From positions 647,364 to 711,363 of the forward strand of contig SJOL01006488.1 of the NCBI GenBank assembly GCA_004794785.1: a stretch of 64,000 nucleotides of DNA, given 5' to 3'. Of the stretch, positions 9,301-19,350 are shown piece after piece. The stretch is from Opisthorchis felineus. Its lineage: Eukaryota; Platyhelminthes; Trematoda; Opisthorchiida; Opisthorchiidae. The stretch's first letter is position 1. Each line of letters starts with the position of its first letter. The notes under the pieces are model-generated. The model did no database searches, was not told the origin of the DNA, and saw nothing but the letters and a program-made list of their open reading frames with translations. The position numbers and the translations under genes are program-made.

Positions 9301-10294
9301 TATTATTACGAAGCGATGCTGTTTTTAACCTATTCCGTTCTACTCTAAGACCAACTAAATATCACACCTGGCAAACAGATATATGGCGAGGGTTTAATAT
9401 GACTGTGGAAAAAGGACATTGTAGTTTTTGAAAACTACCTCTTGCACATGTGATACAAAGAGCACAAACGAGCTTTTTCCGCCACGGCAACAATTTTACT
9501 CCTACACAAGTAATTTAAATTTTCAATAAATTTTTACATCAAAATGGGCTTCTTCACTTCTAACTGTTGTACTGATGGCTAAGTAACCACAGCCAAATGT
9601 CACATGTCGCATGTCTTCTGACATCAGGAGCTTGTTTATTTGTCGGAATCATCAGTTGTTATTCGCGTGATCTGGTGCTCGTAGCAAGCCTCAAGTTGGA
9701 GATCGGAATTCATTCATGCCATGTATACTCAGTAGGAGTACACTTACCGAAGGTCCAGATATTTTGAACATGTAGATTAATTGATGTCAGATTGTAGACA
9801 GCGCCCAGGTCCACGAAGTAGTACGGGAATTCAATGGCCTTTGGTGCCCATGGCCTAATAAGATCTCCATCCACCAGACGTTCCAACCACTTCCCACTGC
9901 CCGAAAGTTTTTTTTTCAATGCAACATTTTCAAGGGCATCTGCGAATAGAAAATAACAATGGGAAAATCTGTGATCATATGTAAGTTTTGCTATGTTGGT
10001 GTTTTGTAAAATCCAAGTAAGTTGCATGGACAGAGGCGAAAGACTGGGCAGTTGGATTAATTCCGTTTTTGGATGAATAGGCATGTATTACCTCTAGCTT
10101 GTGAATGAGTTCTATCAATCAACATTCCGATCACCATGAGTGAGCATTTGCTTGGTGATTCCTGAATATGGACATTCGTGGTGATCGGAACGTTGTGTTT
10201 ACCCACATCCTCGTAATCGAGAGACCATCATTGAAGTGCACTTACTTTCCGCCAATATCTGGCAACATAGTGAGAGCAAGATGATCGGTAGCAT
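1242..10294 (-). CDS. Paralogue A: secreted F5/8C-like plus M60-like (enhancin/TCAF-type) zinc metallopeptidase, four exons
   Basis: Model: join of 10294-10246, 9939-9748, 4954-4584 and 3356-1242, read on the minus strand; 2727 bases, 908 residues. All junctions are GT-AG and the phases agree (1, 1, 0). The order is signal peptide (1-15), F5/8C-like segment (about 17-80), a middle region (81-204) ending in a proline-rich linker, a TCAF-like region (from about 210), and the M60 domain with HEFGHNLQ at 716-723 and a glutamate at about 738 in TTNEVNL. Family members are gluzincin-like zinc peptidases; some bacterial ones cleave mucins, and animal TCAF proteins keep the fold. A secreted protease acting on host or own glycoproteins is inference. 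The F5/8C domain is only about half length, so a further small exon inside intron 2 cannot be excluded. B has the same exon structure. Confidence 0.8.
3357..4583 (-). other. Intron 3 of paralogue A
   Basis: About 1.2 kb of GT-AG intron. It is recognisably similar to the B intron only in part, and it diverges abruptly at the exon 4 acceptor. I see no gene or element in it. Confidence 0.6.
4584..4954 (-). CDS. Paralogue A exon 3: middle region with proline-rich linker
   Basis: 371 bases, residues 81-204. The donor is GAG/GTAAGT at 4584/4583. The proposed acceptor is GTTAG before GTTATCACC, which restores the phase left by exon 2; B has the same site. The protein contains GEYVAPCYFRERYPWDV, a basic stretch (FKRKGEEIILHPKKP), a hydrophobic strand (VQLIIIGRE) and the linker PPMPPEEPIPV. 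It may be an M60 N-terminal-like beta domain, but that is a guess. An in-frame stop lies just upstream of the acceptor in both copies. An alternative start at the ATG at 4970 would make this a first exon, but the splice model agrees better with the upstream exons. Confidence 0.65.
7943..7954 (+). repeat. Target-site duplication of Penelope-like element 1, left copy
   Basis: CAGCATGGATAT occurs here and again at 9292-9303, bracketing the element. Remnant C near 26798 has one related copy (CAGCGTGCATAT) and no element, as expected for an unoccupied site. Confidence 0.65.
7987..8185 (-). repeat. Penelope-like element 1, 3' LTR-like arm
   Basis: About 199 bases that are the inverted counterpart of 9088-9291, from ACACTAACC to CTGAAA on the minus strand. 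It carries an intact hammerhead-like core. Confidence 0.75.
8033..8059 (-). ncRNA. Hammerhead-ribozyme-like core in the 3' arm of Penelope-like element 1
   Basis: On the minus strand CTGATGA (8059-8053) is followed by a short stem II (GCT...AGC) and GAAAC (8037-8033), then GTT and GCCCAA. The last can pair with TTGGC upstream of the core as stem I, with one bulge. Stem III is reduced to a single C-G. Penelope-like elements are known to carry minimal type I hammerheads in their LTR-like parts. Activity is not shown. Confidence 0.6.
8429..9070 (-). pseudogene. Penelope-like polyprotein remnant: RT tail and GIY-YIG endonuclease
   Basis: Translating the minus strand gives TAVIPYKPGTSEGIRSILNK, then a basic stretch, then DCVYKIKCNDCTKVYIGQTA and a following IGEHRRK, the conserved start of a GIY-YIG domain. 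After a frameshift near 8580-8600 the domain continues (LENVEVLRRALRSTSHRLIA, RHPGVIRI, SVWRTVLDQS) to a stop at 8429. Two internal stops also lie in the upstream part. GIY-YIG enzymes nick DNA to prime reverse transcription of these elements. The N-terminal bulk of the polymerase is missing, because the element joins its inverted arm just upstream. Confidence 0.8.
9088..9291 (+). repeat. Penelope-like element 1, inverted 5' arm
   Basis: About 204 bases that are the reverse complement of 7987-8185. The hammerhead-like core at 9215-9221 keeps CTGATGA, but the GAAAC block reads AAAAC, so this copy should be inactive as a ribozyme. Confidence 0.75.
9292..9303 (+). repeat. Target-site duplication of Penelope-like element 1, right copy
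   Basis: Second copy of CAGCATGGATAT, directly after the inverted arm. Confidence 0.65.
9748..9939 (-). CDS. Paralogue A exon 2: F5/8C-like segment
   Basis: 192 bases, with acceptor TTCGCAG and donor TTCG/GTAAGT; phases 1 and 1. The peptide has the signature of the first half of an F5/8 type C or fucolectin-like domain: ENVAL, WLERLVDGD, then PYYFVDLGAVYNLTSINLHV. Such domains bind sugars or lipids outside the cell. A complete domain is about 130-150 residues, so only the N-terminal half is accounted for. The B copy has the same length and splice sites; remnant C keeps just the first 20 bases. Confidence 0.75.
10121..10194. repeat. Inverted-repeat hairpin element in intron 1 of paralogue A
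   Basis: A 19-20-base left arm (AACATTCCGATCACCATGA) is the near-perfect reverse complement of the right arm at 10175-10194, with a 35-base spacer. The same unit lies in intron 1 of B (43614-43687) and in remnant C (27546-27617). It may be a small fold-back element or a structured intron segment. Confidence 0.5.
10246..10294 (-). CDS. Paralogue A exon 1: signal peptide
   Basis: 49 bases from the ATG at 10294 to donor GGAAA/GTAAGTG. It encodes MLPIILLSLCCQILAE, a short hydrophobic signal peptide with a likely cut after Ala-15. The phase-1 end matches exon 2. B has the same exon with one residue changed (Q to P). Confidence 0.75.
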
Positions 10295-10330
10295 TGTATA
10301 GTACATTGAAACTGATAGGGACAATGGGTT

Positions 10331-10338
10331 TATTTATA
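10331..10338 (-). promoter_or_regulatory. TATA-like box upstream of paralogue A
   Basis: TATAAATA on the minus strand, 37 bases upstream of the ATG. B has TATATATAA in the corresponding place. The implied 5' leader is very short, so the true start may differ or the mRNA may be trans-spliced. Confidence 0.35.
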
Positions 10339-10339
10339 C

Positions 10340-12655
10340 TTGCAAACCAACCAATTTTGTAGGAAAAGTTATGTCAATCACATTGCTGACCTCATTGTGA
10401 AGTTTGGCCTATCAAAGGAGAACTTTGTTGGTAGGGCAATTCGGATGAGTTTTGTACCCGTAATAATGATCAACCTGTATGATTAACCCACCCTTGTTAT
10501 AATTCTAATAGACTTCTACTTAATCTGTGTTTTTTTCGATGGAAATCGCACTGTTTGTACGTGACTTGCTCTACCTCATTTCTTGTAGATTTTTGCGATC
10601 AACTCACTTCAATGACCTCGGCGTGTACTGATTAAATAATGCTGACTGATTGGCATTGTCCTGAGTTATTTCAGGTTAAGCCGATCATATCCGCGCTACA
10701 AAACGGAATAGTACATAATGAATTTGTACTACAGTCGTCCCTGCTACCATACATCCATATAGTACAACGATTTAGACGATGTGCCTCGTCACTTATGGAC
10801 TTTTGATTCCAAGCGGATGGCACAGACCAATTCATTCGGTTGCACTCTCTACATAGTCTAATTTATTCAATCAGGATGTGGGATTGGTTAAACGCCACAG
10901 TTTTTCACATTTGCGTTGGTTTTAATCAATATATCAAACTTCGTCACGTCGGCTGAAGGCTAAAACTTGTGCTATGGAACCGACTCCACAGATTCTTTCA
11001 TTTCACCCAAAGTGAAAAGTGCGTGTGCATCTTGCAGCTAACTGTATGATCATTAGGCAGCTTCAAATAAGAAACAGCGGTATTCCTGGCCATTGAGACC
11101 TAGGCAGATATCTCCCTAATTCAAAAGAATTCCGGTCAAACGAACGAATGTTACGCAGTACAAAGGTCCTTATGCTGCTGAAGCGGAAACACAACTAATG
11201 CGAACGAGAGGCGCGCCCACGTCGTCCTGACGTGGTGTCAACAAGAACACTTCCAACAGCCGTTTTGAAAGAGTCCCTCGGAGCACCAAGCACTTCTAAA
11301 TCTAGGGGTATTTTGCTATGGACTACACTGGTTTTCAGGATATCATACTAAATAAAACATGACGCAGTCTTCGTACAGCATATTCAGTTGAAGAATTTTA
11401 TAAATGTGAGACTCAGCTGGGATACTGTTGCATCTCCCATCAGAATTGACATTCTTTGCAAATGAGCTTTTTTCGTCCACTAGGATTGGTTTAATTCTTG
11501 TCACTAATCTACACCACTACTGTACCCCTATCGGGTTTACTACTGTCGCAGCCTGACTGATTTGATTTTAGCAGTGTTTTGGATGTGATTGAATGATGGG
11601 TGTGATGACAACAACATTTCATTGAAACGTAAAGAGATTGGGACAATTCCTTCAGTGTTTTGCAGTCCCAAAGATTCTATTTTACTTATTACCTACCTGC
11701 ACACAAGCTTACAAATAGCCAGTGCCCAGGTAGTTTTCAGGAGTAAGAAATACTTCCATAACTTCAGTACCACTCCAGATGAATCATTAGGCGGTTTTAG
11801 CACGACATTTCCGGTTAAAGAAGATCACAAATCACAGATCCAACTAAGTTTCACTTTTCTCCTCCGTTACTGCCTACTTATTTAGAACACTCGCATATTA
11901 GTTAACAGTCGGAACGACGATTCGTTTGTATGCCCACCGGAAATATGTACCTTCTTAGTTGCTTGATCGAAGCGACTGGGAAATCTCAGCATCATAATCA
12001 TCATTATGTTTGCCTGCCAATATTCGTTCAGGTTTTTGGGAATTTAGAGACTCAGTAGCACACCCGGATCCGGCGTGTTCTCGCGTTAACGTGGAAGTTT
12101 GTGTCAGATGTCAGCCAATGCACATGCGGGAGTACAGTAAATCTGAGTAAGTTGTGCCCTAAGTGATACAGCCTTTTGGATGGTCACTGCCAAGTTCTCA
12201 ACAGGGCTATCCTAGGTGTCGTGATGAACGTTTCCCCCTCCCAAAGATACCAGAATGCAAGACAAATCTTACCTGCATTTTCCCACGTCGAGGCACCACA
12301 TTTACCAACGAATACTAGTAATACACACAAGTCCTTAAAATCGTCAGTCGGTTCCTGCTCAGATTATTTGTCTCCATTTGGACAGAACCAACAAACACGG
12401 TGAGTCGATGTTGGTGTCCATTTACAAATAGGATGATCGCAACGGGTTCGACAATCACAGAAGCATCGGCTTCGCGGACCTTCTAACCAAAATCCTTGTG
12501 CTGCTTATTCTCCATCGTCTTCGTAGCTATGTGGAGATGAAGCATGAGAAATCTTGCAGGATTTCACTTGGGAATGGTTTAGGTGGACCACATCTTCATG
12601 ATCCGTCAAGCGTCAGAGCGATAGCAGGCCTATAGACGCTCTAAGCTTTCAGTGT
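10340..12655. other. 5' flank of paralogue A, no gene seen
   Basis: Frames are broken throughout. Parts match the B flank (44200-44600), remnant C (27670-29000) and segment D (38810-39450), for example around 11030-11330. So the sequence was duplicated with the locus. I recognise no coding sequence, RNA gene or regulatory site in it. Confidence 0.5.
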
Positions 12656-12659
12656 TCCT

Positions 12660-13600
12660 GGAATTCTAGGGCGAATATGGCTTTTGACCGGCTAGTTATT
12701 TTCAGCCGGCTTTCGTACAGAGATATGTCCCAGAGGTTCCTGAATATCGCACACTGCTCTCATTCACATATCTGTGGGTGCATAAATGTGTGTGCGGTGT
12801 TCTCTAAAGGCTTTCATACGTGTCGTGGTGTCCGACGATGAATTTCGTTTGATTTCCTCATGAAGGAAGTACCGAGGCAAACATGAGCGAGAACTTTGTC
12901 GACCTGGAATGATGCAGATGACATTGCTCTCATTGTTGAAAGGGAGAAGGAAGAGCAACGTCTGTTAGAAAACTTGACCGAAGTCATTCAGTCTTTCGGC
13001 ATTTTCTTCACGCCCACCAAGTGCAATGTCATGTTGCAAGACGTAACATCTCTCAAAGAGTCTCTCTAAGGATTGAAGGAGTGCACTAGCAGTTGTGATA
13101 CATTATATATATATATATATATATATATATCGTGAGTTGCTCTGTCTCTGACGGCAGTGTGACAAGGCGCCAAAAAGGTCTATCACTGGATCTTGTTGGA
13201 CACGTGCATCCGACTACATTGCAGGCTATATTGTTGTACGGCTGTGAAACACAGTCACTTCGAGTAGAGAATCTGAGACAACCTTAGATATATGACCAAA
13301 TTGGTGGAAGCATTTGAGTCAGTTTTCGCCTCCTGCAAAACGTTCACGTCACACAGGCATCAATTATTCCACCGGTTTAGAAGCGAAAACTCAGGCGCGC
13401 CCGGCATGTGCTGGTGGAGTATTGGTGATACGCTCGCCTCGCATGCCGAATTTCCACTCATTGGATGGTAAAAAATAGCTGGCGAACACTGCAAAGACCT
13501 ACAATAATTTCCGTAATATTCTTCATCTTCCATCAGATGCGAGGACAAATCTTGGTCACCAGATCTTGGACTCCTCGCATGATTCATCACTATTGTACAA
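12660..13600 (+). pseudogene. RTE-type non-LTR retrotransposon reverse-transcriptase remnant
   Basis: Broken plus-strand frames give AFDRLVIFSRLS (motif A region), VFSKGFHTCRGVRR (template grip), WNDADDIALIVE at about 12905-12940 (catalytic ADD), LTEVIQSFGIFFTPTKCNVM, and near 13225-13290 LLYGCETQSLRVENLRQ. These follow in the order seen in RTE-clade reverse transcriptases. Frameshifts, stops and an internal AT microsatellite show long inactivity. Similar pieces lie in C and D, so the insertion probably predates the duplications. Confidence 0.7.
13105..13130. repeat. (TA)13 microsatellite
   Basis: Uninterrupted TA repeat inside the RTE remnant. Confidence 0.95.
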
Positions 13601-13699
13601 TGTTACATATTTTGTGATGTTACCCTAAATCTGCACTACTTCTTACGGCAATGGGGCAGAAGAAGCATATCGGTCGGTATACATCTACTTCCAACAAGG

Positions 13700-14035
13700 C
13701 TAGTGCGGACGGTTTTATTCAGCTTCGTTCCATCTCTGCCTCAGTGATACCCTGCCCCGTTATCGATTAAGTGCGGCTCCTTCTTCCCGTCTATCTCAAT
13801 AACGGCCTGTATCGTAGCCTGTGTCGCTGCACTAACCCACCCGGGAAACAGGAGTAAGTCAGAATGTTATTACTGACAGGTGGCCGCGTAAGGCGACAGG
13901 GCCGCCTTTGCCTTGTCCTGGAGTAGGGTCTTCAGTGCCGCCCAATTAACCCGGCCGGTATTCAGTCCGGCAACATCAGCGACGTCTTCGAAATCCTCTA
14001 GGAAAGTCCGCATATCCGCGTCCTCACAGGGTTGT
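13700..14035 (-). pseudogene. LTR-retrotransposon gag and protease remnant
   Basis: Minus-strand translation gives DMRTFLEDFEDVADVAG, then VNWAALKTLLQDKAKAAL, which looks like a gypsy-type gag capsid segment. After two stops and a frame break it gives AVIEIDGKKEPHLIDNGAG, which matches the start of an aspartic protease with DTGA changed to DNGA. The stretch is visibly richer in G and C than its surroundings. It is a dead fragment, and assignment to Ty3/gypsy rather than another LTR group is tentative. Confidence 0.5.
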
Positions 14036-14454
14036 GACTAAGACAACTTCATCCGTATCCTGGTCATGGCACCAAATGAAAGCGGGAATTCCGTTCACTG
14101 GGATTTAGTCTATTTGCAAACACGAGTTCAGTGGTTACGTGCCTTTAGACGCGAAAGAAAACATCTCATCTGCACAGAGTCTTTGAACATCTTCAAGCGT
14201 CCTCTTGAACACTCCTGGACGCTCATTGGATATTAAACATTAGTAAGCGAACGCTTCAAAACTGTTCCATGATTTCCTTGGGAATCTTCAAATTCCAACA
14301 GTTGCGGAGACGAAGCTTGGCCACCAGACCATCGATTACTCGCATGCTTCATTAGTAGTATACACCGTTACACAATACCCATGTTCAAAGTTTATCAGGA
14401 CAATAGCTTTGATACCAACAGGCCGAGTTACTTCACTCAGCTGAATACATGAGG

Positions 14455-17375
14455 TTTCGTTGCTGAACGCTACAGACATGTGTTTGCAACAATTTTAAGG
14501 AATCGAAGAGATTTCCATTTTCCGTTGTTAGAAAAGTTCAGATTTAGACTTATGTAACTGTGCAGAATATGGAAGCAAATTTTCGGAAGTTTTGCATGAT
14601 TTAGAAGTTTTGGCTCCATACACAAAACCGAGTGCAGTTTTGAATTGACCGAAAAGGATGAGGTACACAGTGAACGGTGGCTAGAATAATTACTGGATGA
14701 GAAACAACTCGCAACATCTGCAGGTGGCCAAAAGTTCCCCATCTCCCAGTGTCACTCAGACCATAATATCAGTGACCGAGTCTTCGGGGTGTTGACGAGT
14801 TTTGACTGAAGGCCCCATCAGAGTAATACATTTTTCGGTATTCATTTGCTTTACACAAATGTGCCAAATTGTGATATTATCCCCAGCATAACTAATTCTG
14901 CTGCTACCCACGGTCTGGGTTTGGCTCATTCGTTTCAGACAGCAGCTGAATAAGTAAACACCATCAAATCATTTCTGTTCGGCGATCGCATTAAAAACTG
15001 ATTAATGAAATAGTAGTAAAATACCACTGGGGCAATCTCGATTAATTATTATTTTGGCTGCCCATAAAAGTGTGGGGCGCATAAAACATCAGAGGCTACA
15101 TTTTGCGGAGAGTTAGCTGATGTTATGATAGTTCATGGGGCAGAAGTGCACTTTGCATCTGAATTTCCATTTTACGGGACATTACTAGTCAGACGGAATA
15201 ATGTCTTGGATATATCCGATCCAGTTGAGAGTTGAACAGTTGGCTAATAAATACATCAAGGAACACAAGGGAAGTTTGATACATGAAGTATCCTCATGAT
15301 TTTAACACCAATGGTGGTATTGTCAGGAAAAACTGACTAAAATTTAACCATCACCATAACAATGAAACGAAACCAGCTAAAGCGGTACCAACTGGGTTGC
15401 GTTGGTAACAGTCAAATTTTGTGGGTTCTATGAGCACTGTTGTTTTGCTTGTCTGACCAGTTGTTATTGGATTACGACTTCCAACTCTGATATCCGATTA
15501 TCAGTCATGAGTTAAAGCTATTTATTTGTGATTAGGATGTCTGAGAGAGATCGACGAAAAGTCGATACTATCGGAATGCCGACACCAGAGATCCTATGTG
15601 AATGGCTATGATTGCTTCACACAAAATCGTAGCGCTTTAACATCGAGATTTCATCGCATCGACATGGTCGAATTCATGAAAGTATTTGAGTTAGTCCATC
15701 TCCACCAGGAATGAAGTTTGAAGATATGGGCGGACAGGTTTCTGTTTTCGCGGTCAGCGACTAGAGCCGCAGCAAAGCCGTAAAATATATCAGTCCCAGT
15801 CAGAAGATTCTCGGTTTCTGTACTGAATATAAGATTTGATTCCACAGTGGCCTGGTGCGCTTGAACGACGGCGATCTCTACTGTATGAGGTAATATATTA
15901 CCGGCTGGATATATTCGTGAAAATCTGAGATACGGTGAGTTGCTGACACTAGAAAATACGATAAAAGCAGATATATTAGATGAAAACAGGGGGCCTCCTG
16001 TTACATGTGTTCGCATTTGATTTACTCACAAACCTTCTTAGGATCGGGATGGCACTAAGATCAATTGTAGAAGAAGGAGTCAGACCGTCTGATGCGTGTT
16101 TGAGAAGGCTCCACCAGCATTATAACGATTCCTAACTCGATGAATCACCCATCACATCCTCCCAAGTTCAACCATCGGGGCATCACCAAACAATTGTCAA
16201 CAAGGGTAATTAAAGAGTATTCTGACGAATAAATGGCTTAAAAACCTAAAGAAAACATTTCCACTCCCTCTGAGATAAACCCGTACTTTGGAAGGTAAGC
16301 TATCCTAAATTCAGGACTAAGTTTCGGTAATCCCGACTCTTTAAACATACAGCAAAAGCTGACGCTTTGGGGAGTAACGTTGAAGAATCACTGTCGGTCT
16401 CATTTCGGCCATATTTGGCTTCATTTTTGTACTCTGCTACCTGAAATGACCTAGCATCACGTGCAAGGTAGTGCTAAAACTAGAGTTTATTTGCAAGCCA
16501 AACTAAAGGATTTGCCAACGGAACATTACCGAGTAGTTGACTGATCGGTTAGCTGATATCTGGACTAAGCCGATCCCCATTATAAAACCCCCAGGGTATG
16601 ATAAAATGTATTACTTTTTGATGGACATTGGTGTAAACCCCCTTCGAAGAGTGCTCACTGCCCATAAAGGCCAAGCTAGCTGCCCCTATAAGGTTCTCTA
16701 TAAGCGGCACACGGTTAACATTTGAGCGAACAAAATTACTGTACTTAGCTTACGTCCACTGTTTGCACAAAATGCCCCTTGGGTGAACCTGCTGAAAGCA
16801 GAAAGATGACTGTATTCTGTGCAGAATGAACCACTCCAGCGTGAAACCATGAACACGAAATATGTTAGACAGAGGAACAGAGTAAAAAAACCACCCTGTT
16901 TATATGAACTTTCAAAGGCCACTCAAATATAAAGCTACTCCAAAGAGCCTCCCCATTTTTTCGTTTCCCTAAGAACTGATCCACTCAAATTCATGTCCAA
17001 GACAGTTAAGACAACAGATCATAAATGAACTGCCATCGTGTGATTCAGTGATTCAGATAACCAAAAGTTCTAAGTGTCTTTATAGTGAAACACATCAACT
17101 CGCGCGTACACTTTCTGGATTTGTGCAGTCCACACAAGCAATGGGTTTACACCCCCGTAGTGTAAGTCTCTTACCCAAATTCATTAATCCGTACAGATTG
17201 GGCACATCGATATAACCCACGGAAATAGCGTGACGATAAATTATGCACGCTCGGAAAGTTGCAGTAATTATGCGCTTGACGAAGTGCAGCTGATTCCGTA
17301 AGTAAGATATTTTCTTAGTGTGTAAAACGGCTGCGAAGTGGAAATATCTTGTTTCTTGATTCTTTTGGAGGCACT
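14455..17375. repeat. 2.9-kb duplicated block, copy 1 (with 54612-57275)
   Basis: From CGTTGCTGAACGCT to TTTCTTGATT this block matches 54612-57275 in the same orientation. The match looks closer (around 95% or better over long stretches) than that between other non-coding parts of the two loci. Both copies share the same stop codons, so they descend from an already inactive sequence. Copy 1 has about 215 extra bases near 14660-14930. Apart from the copia-like tail at 16510-16725 I recognise nothing in it. Confidence 0.65.
16510..16725 (+). pseudogene. Possible Ty1/copia-like RNase H tail, remnant 1
   Basis: The frame reads ITE, a stop, then LTDRLADIWTKPIPIIKP and YDKMYYFLMDIGVNPLR. This resembles the end of copia RNase H (QLADIFTKPLP, then a Phe/Leu/Gly-Val tail). 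Upstream frames are broken and no LTR is evident. Copy 2 at 56438-56653 shares the same stop. Confidence 0.35.
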
Positions 17376-18479
17376 GATTATTACTTAACCCGTCCAGTCT
17401 AACCTACATTCAACCTAGTTCACTCTAGACTAATCTGCGTGATCAAGGTAGGCATAACATTTACTCCTCGCCTTAGTCTTGGATTTTGAAAATTCGGTGT
17501 GCAATTTTACATGATTATTTGTTACCTACATCCCGAGCAACGCGATTGAAGAAATATTTCGAACTTGTACAACTCTACACAAGCGGCATATGTTTGTCGG
17601 CACCATTCAAATTCACCTCAGCACATCATCTCATCCTTGTCCCGATTTTGCCCTCCTTGCTAAAAAAACTTGTATGTGAGCGGTAGTCAATCCCTCACGT
17701 ACCCTTCAATGAGCACGCTGAATGCCTGAAACTATTTGCAGAGGTGCGAGTACTTTATATTGTTCTGTAAATATGCCCTATTGGCCCAGCCGAAACCAAT
17801 CCACCGACCGTTTGTTACTGATTTTACGAAGACAAAAGCAATCGGGCACACAGCCACATCCATTTCTACATGTTGATACTAAATCGCATCTCCGAAGAAC
17901 GAACCTTTACCTCTAGTGCTGGCATGTGAATGTAAAATCGCCAGTCTCCGAAATTGGCTCGCAATCCATCGCCGGTTCCCCACAATGGATATCGATGTAG
18001 GATGCCGTTGTGACGAGACAGTTCTTAAATCGCCTATTCAAGCCTATTGTGGTGCCATAAGCAATACTGATATACCAGCAGTATTATCCGAGATCTTTAT
18101 CCAAATTATCCATATTCGTACCCGTACCCCATCTGAGCAGACTAATATCTCTGTGTTTATCAGTGATTTTGCCTATCCCCACTGCGATGGAATTCGTTTC
18201 ATGCAAAGCCCCTAGAGTGCTTCTCAAGTCGCAGTGATGGGGCATCTAGGACTAGGTAAAGATGCTTTGTGGTTGATTTATATCATGGAGCCTAATTGTA
18301 ATAAGATAGCTGTACAACCCACTGACTAAGCGCATACGGTAGTACCTGACGAACCACCCGATTCTGTAAATGAAGAATAGGGAATCTGGTTTTGTTATTG
18401 TATATATCTTGCTCCAATATTGAGTTCAACCAATGATCCTAAAGTTGGTGCCATTAAGTGTCTCCCCAAAATTTCCTAG
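17376..18479. other. Unassigned stretch
   Basis: Sequence outside the duplicated block. Short open frames exist on both strands (17722-18215 for example), but none carries a motif I recognise and none shows splice or promoter context. Confidence 0.4.
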
Positions 18480-18489
18480 GCACTGCATC
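18480..18489 (+). repeat. Target-site duplication of Penelope-like element 2, left copy
   Basis: GCACTGCATC occurs here and again at 19370-19379, on either side of the element. Confidence 0.55.
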
Positions 18490-18550
18490 ATTGGTTGTTG
18501 ATCAGGTGGCTGTTAATCTGTTCGCCGAGCTTGGCAATTGGCTTGCAAAC

Positions 18551-18581
18551 GTTTCGTCAACATACGAGGAGACATCATCAG
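18551..18581 (-). ncRNA. Hammerhead-ribozyme-like core in Penelope-like element 2
   Basis: On the minus strand CTGATGA (18581-18575) precedes a stem II of GTC...GAC with a 12-base loop, then GAAAC (18555-18551) and GTT. GCGAA before the core can pair with TTTGC after it as stem I. Stem III is reduced to one C-G pair, as described for the minimal hammerheads of Penelope-like elements. Activity is inferred from the motif only. Confidence 0.6.
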
Positions 18582-18981
18582 TTCGCAGTTGGGTGGGCAC
18601 TTCTTTCTTGCCTGCGTGCGTTTATATAGCATTTGAAGACTATCTGTTATCTTCTAACGTGATTGGCTACTTGCGGGTAACGATTTTTGTGAATCTATTG
18701 GTTCTATTCTAATCTTTGTTGCGTTGTGGTCTGCGTTTCTTTGTGTTGATTGGCTATCCCAACGCTTTCTATTTTTAGTAGTTTGTTCTCTGGCCTTGAT
18801 TGCCATTGCGTTGCGGTCTGATCTTCTCGAGCTTGATTGGCTGGTTGCACCACCCCATTTTCTCCATTGTAACGGTTAGTGTCCTTGCGTCCGCCGGTGG
18901 ATTTGGTGCTTTGGTTCATTGGTTGGGCGCTTCCTCCAATTAAATTGATGTGTCCGTTTGAGTGAGGCTTTCCTGCTTCTC

Positions 18982-19350
18982 TTATGAGTTCCTCGTCGGG
19001 TCACTTTTGCAGCTCAAAGCCCTGTGTTTCTGGCGTTTTCTTGCTCTTAGTGGTTGGTAAATTGGGTCAATTGCGATATGTCTGTTGATAGCTTCTTCAG
19101 TGGACTACCACGCTTCCATAAACTCACGTTCTTTCTTCGTTCTTGCTTGAGCCAGTATGCGAACACAACTCCAGTCGAACTCGTGTCCCTCCTGATCTTT
19201 GTGTGCGGAGATGAGGGAAAATTGCTCGTGTCTTTTAGTGGCGCGCTTGTGTTCGTGTATTCTGGTGGAGAGCTTCCTTCCCGTTTGTCCTATATACCGT
19301 TTGTCGCAGTCCTTGCATTGGATCCTGTATATGGCATTGTTCTTCGTCAT
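18982..19350 (-). pseudogene. Penelope-like GIY-YIG endonuclease remnant, element 2
   Basis: The minus frame gives NAIYRIQCKDCDKRYIGQTG, RKLSTRIHEHKRATKR, then FDWSCVRILAQARTKKERE and FMEAW. One in-frame stop (TAG at 19102-19104) follows, and the frame continues with STEEAINRHIAIDPIYQPLR to a TAA at 18982. The reverse-transcriptase part is absent. The GIY, YIG and HEH-type residues are in place, and apart from the stop the domain is well preserved. Confidence 0.75.

Larger units (their letters stand above)
4955..9747 (-). other. Intron 2 of paralogue A
   Basis: About 4.8 kb. Stretches such as 5290-5560, 6240-7030 and 7180-7950 match the B intron and/or remnant C, so they are old intron sequence. 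The only clear insertion is the Penelope-like element at 7955-9291. I see no exon that would complete the F5/8C domain, though short exons are hard to exclude by eye. Confidence 0.55.

Noticed and set aside
15651..16016. Minus-strand frames of about 121 codons in both copies of the 2.9-kb block (also 55572-55943)
   Set aside because: Most base differences between the copies change the amino acid, so there is no sign of selection on a protein; no known motif.
18458..18712. 84-codon plus-strand frame
   Set aside because: It is antisense to the 3' region and hammerhead-like core of Penelope-like element 2.
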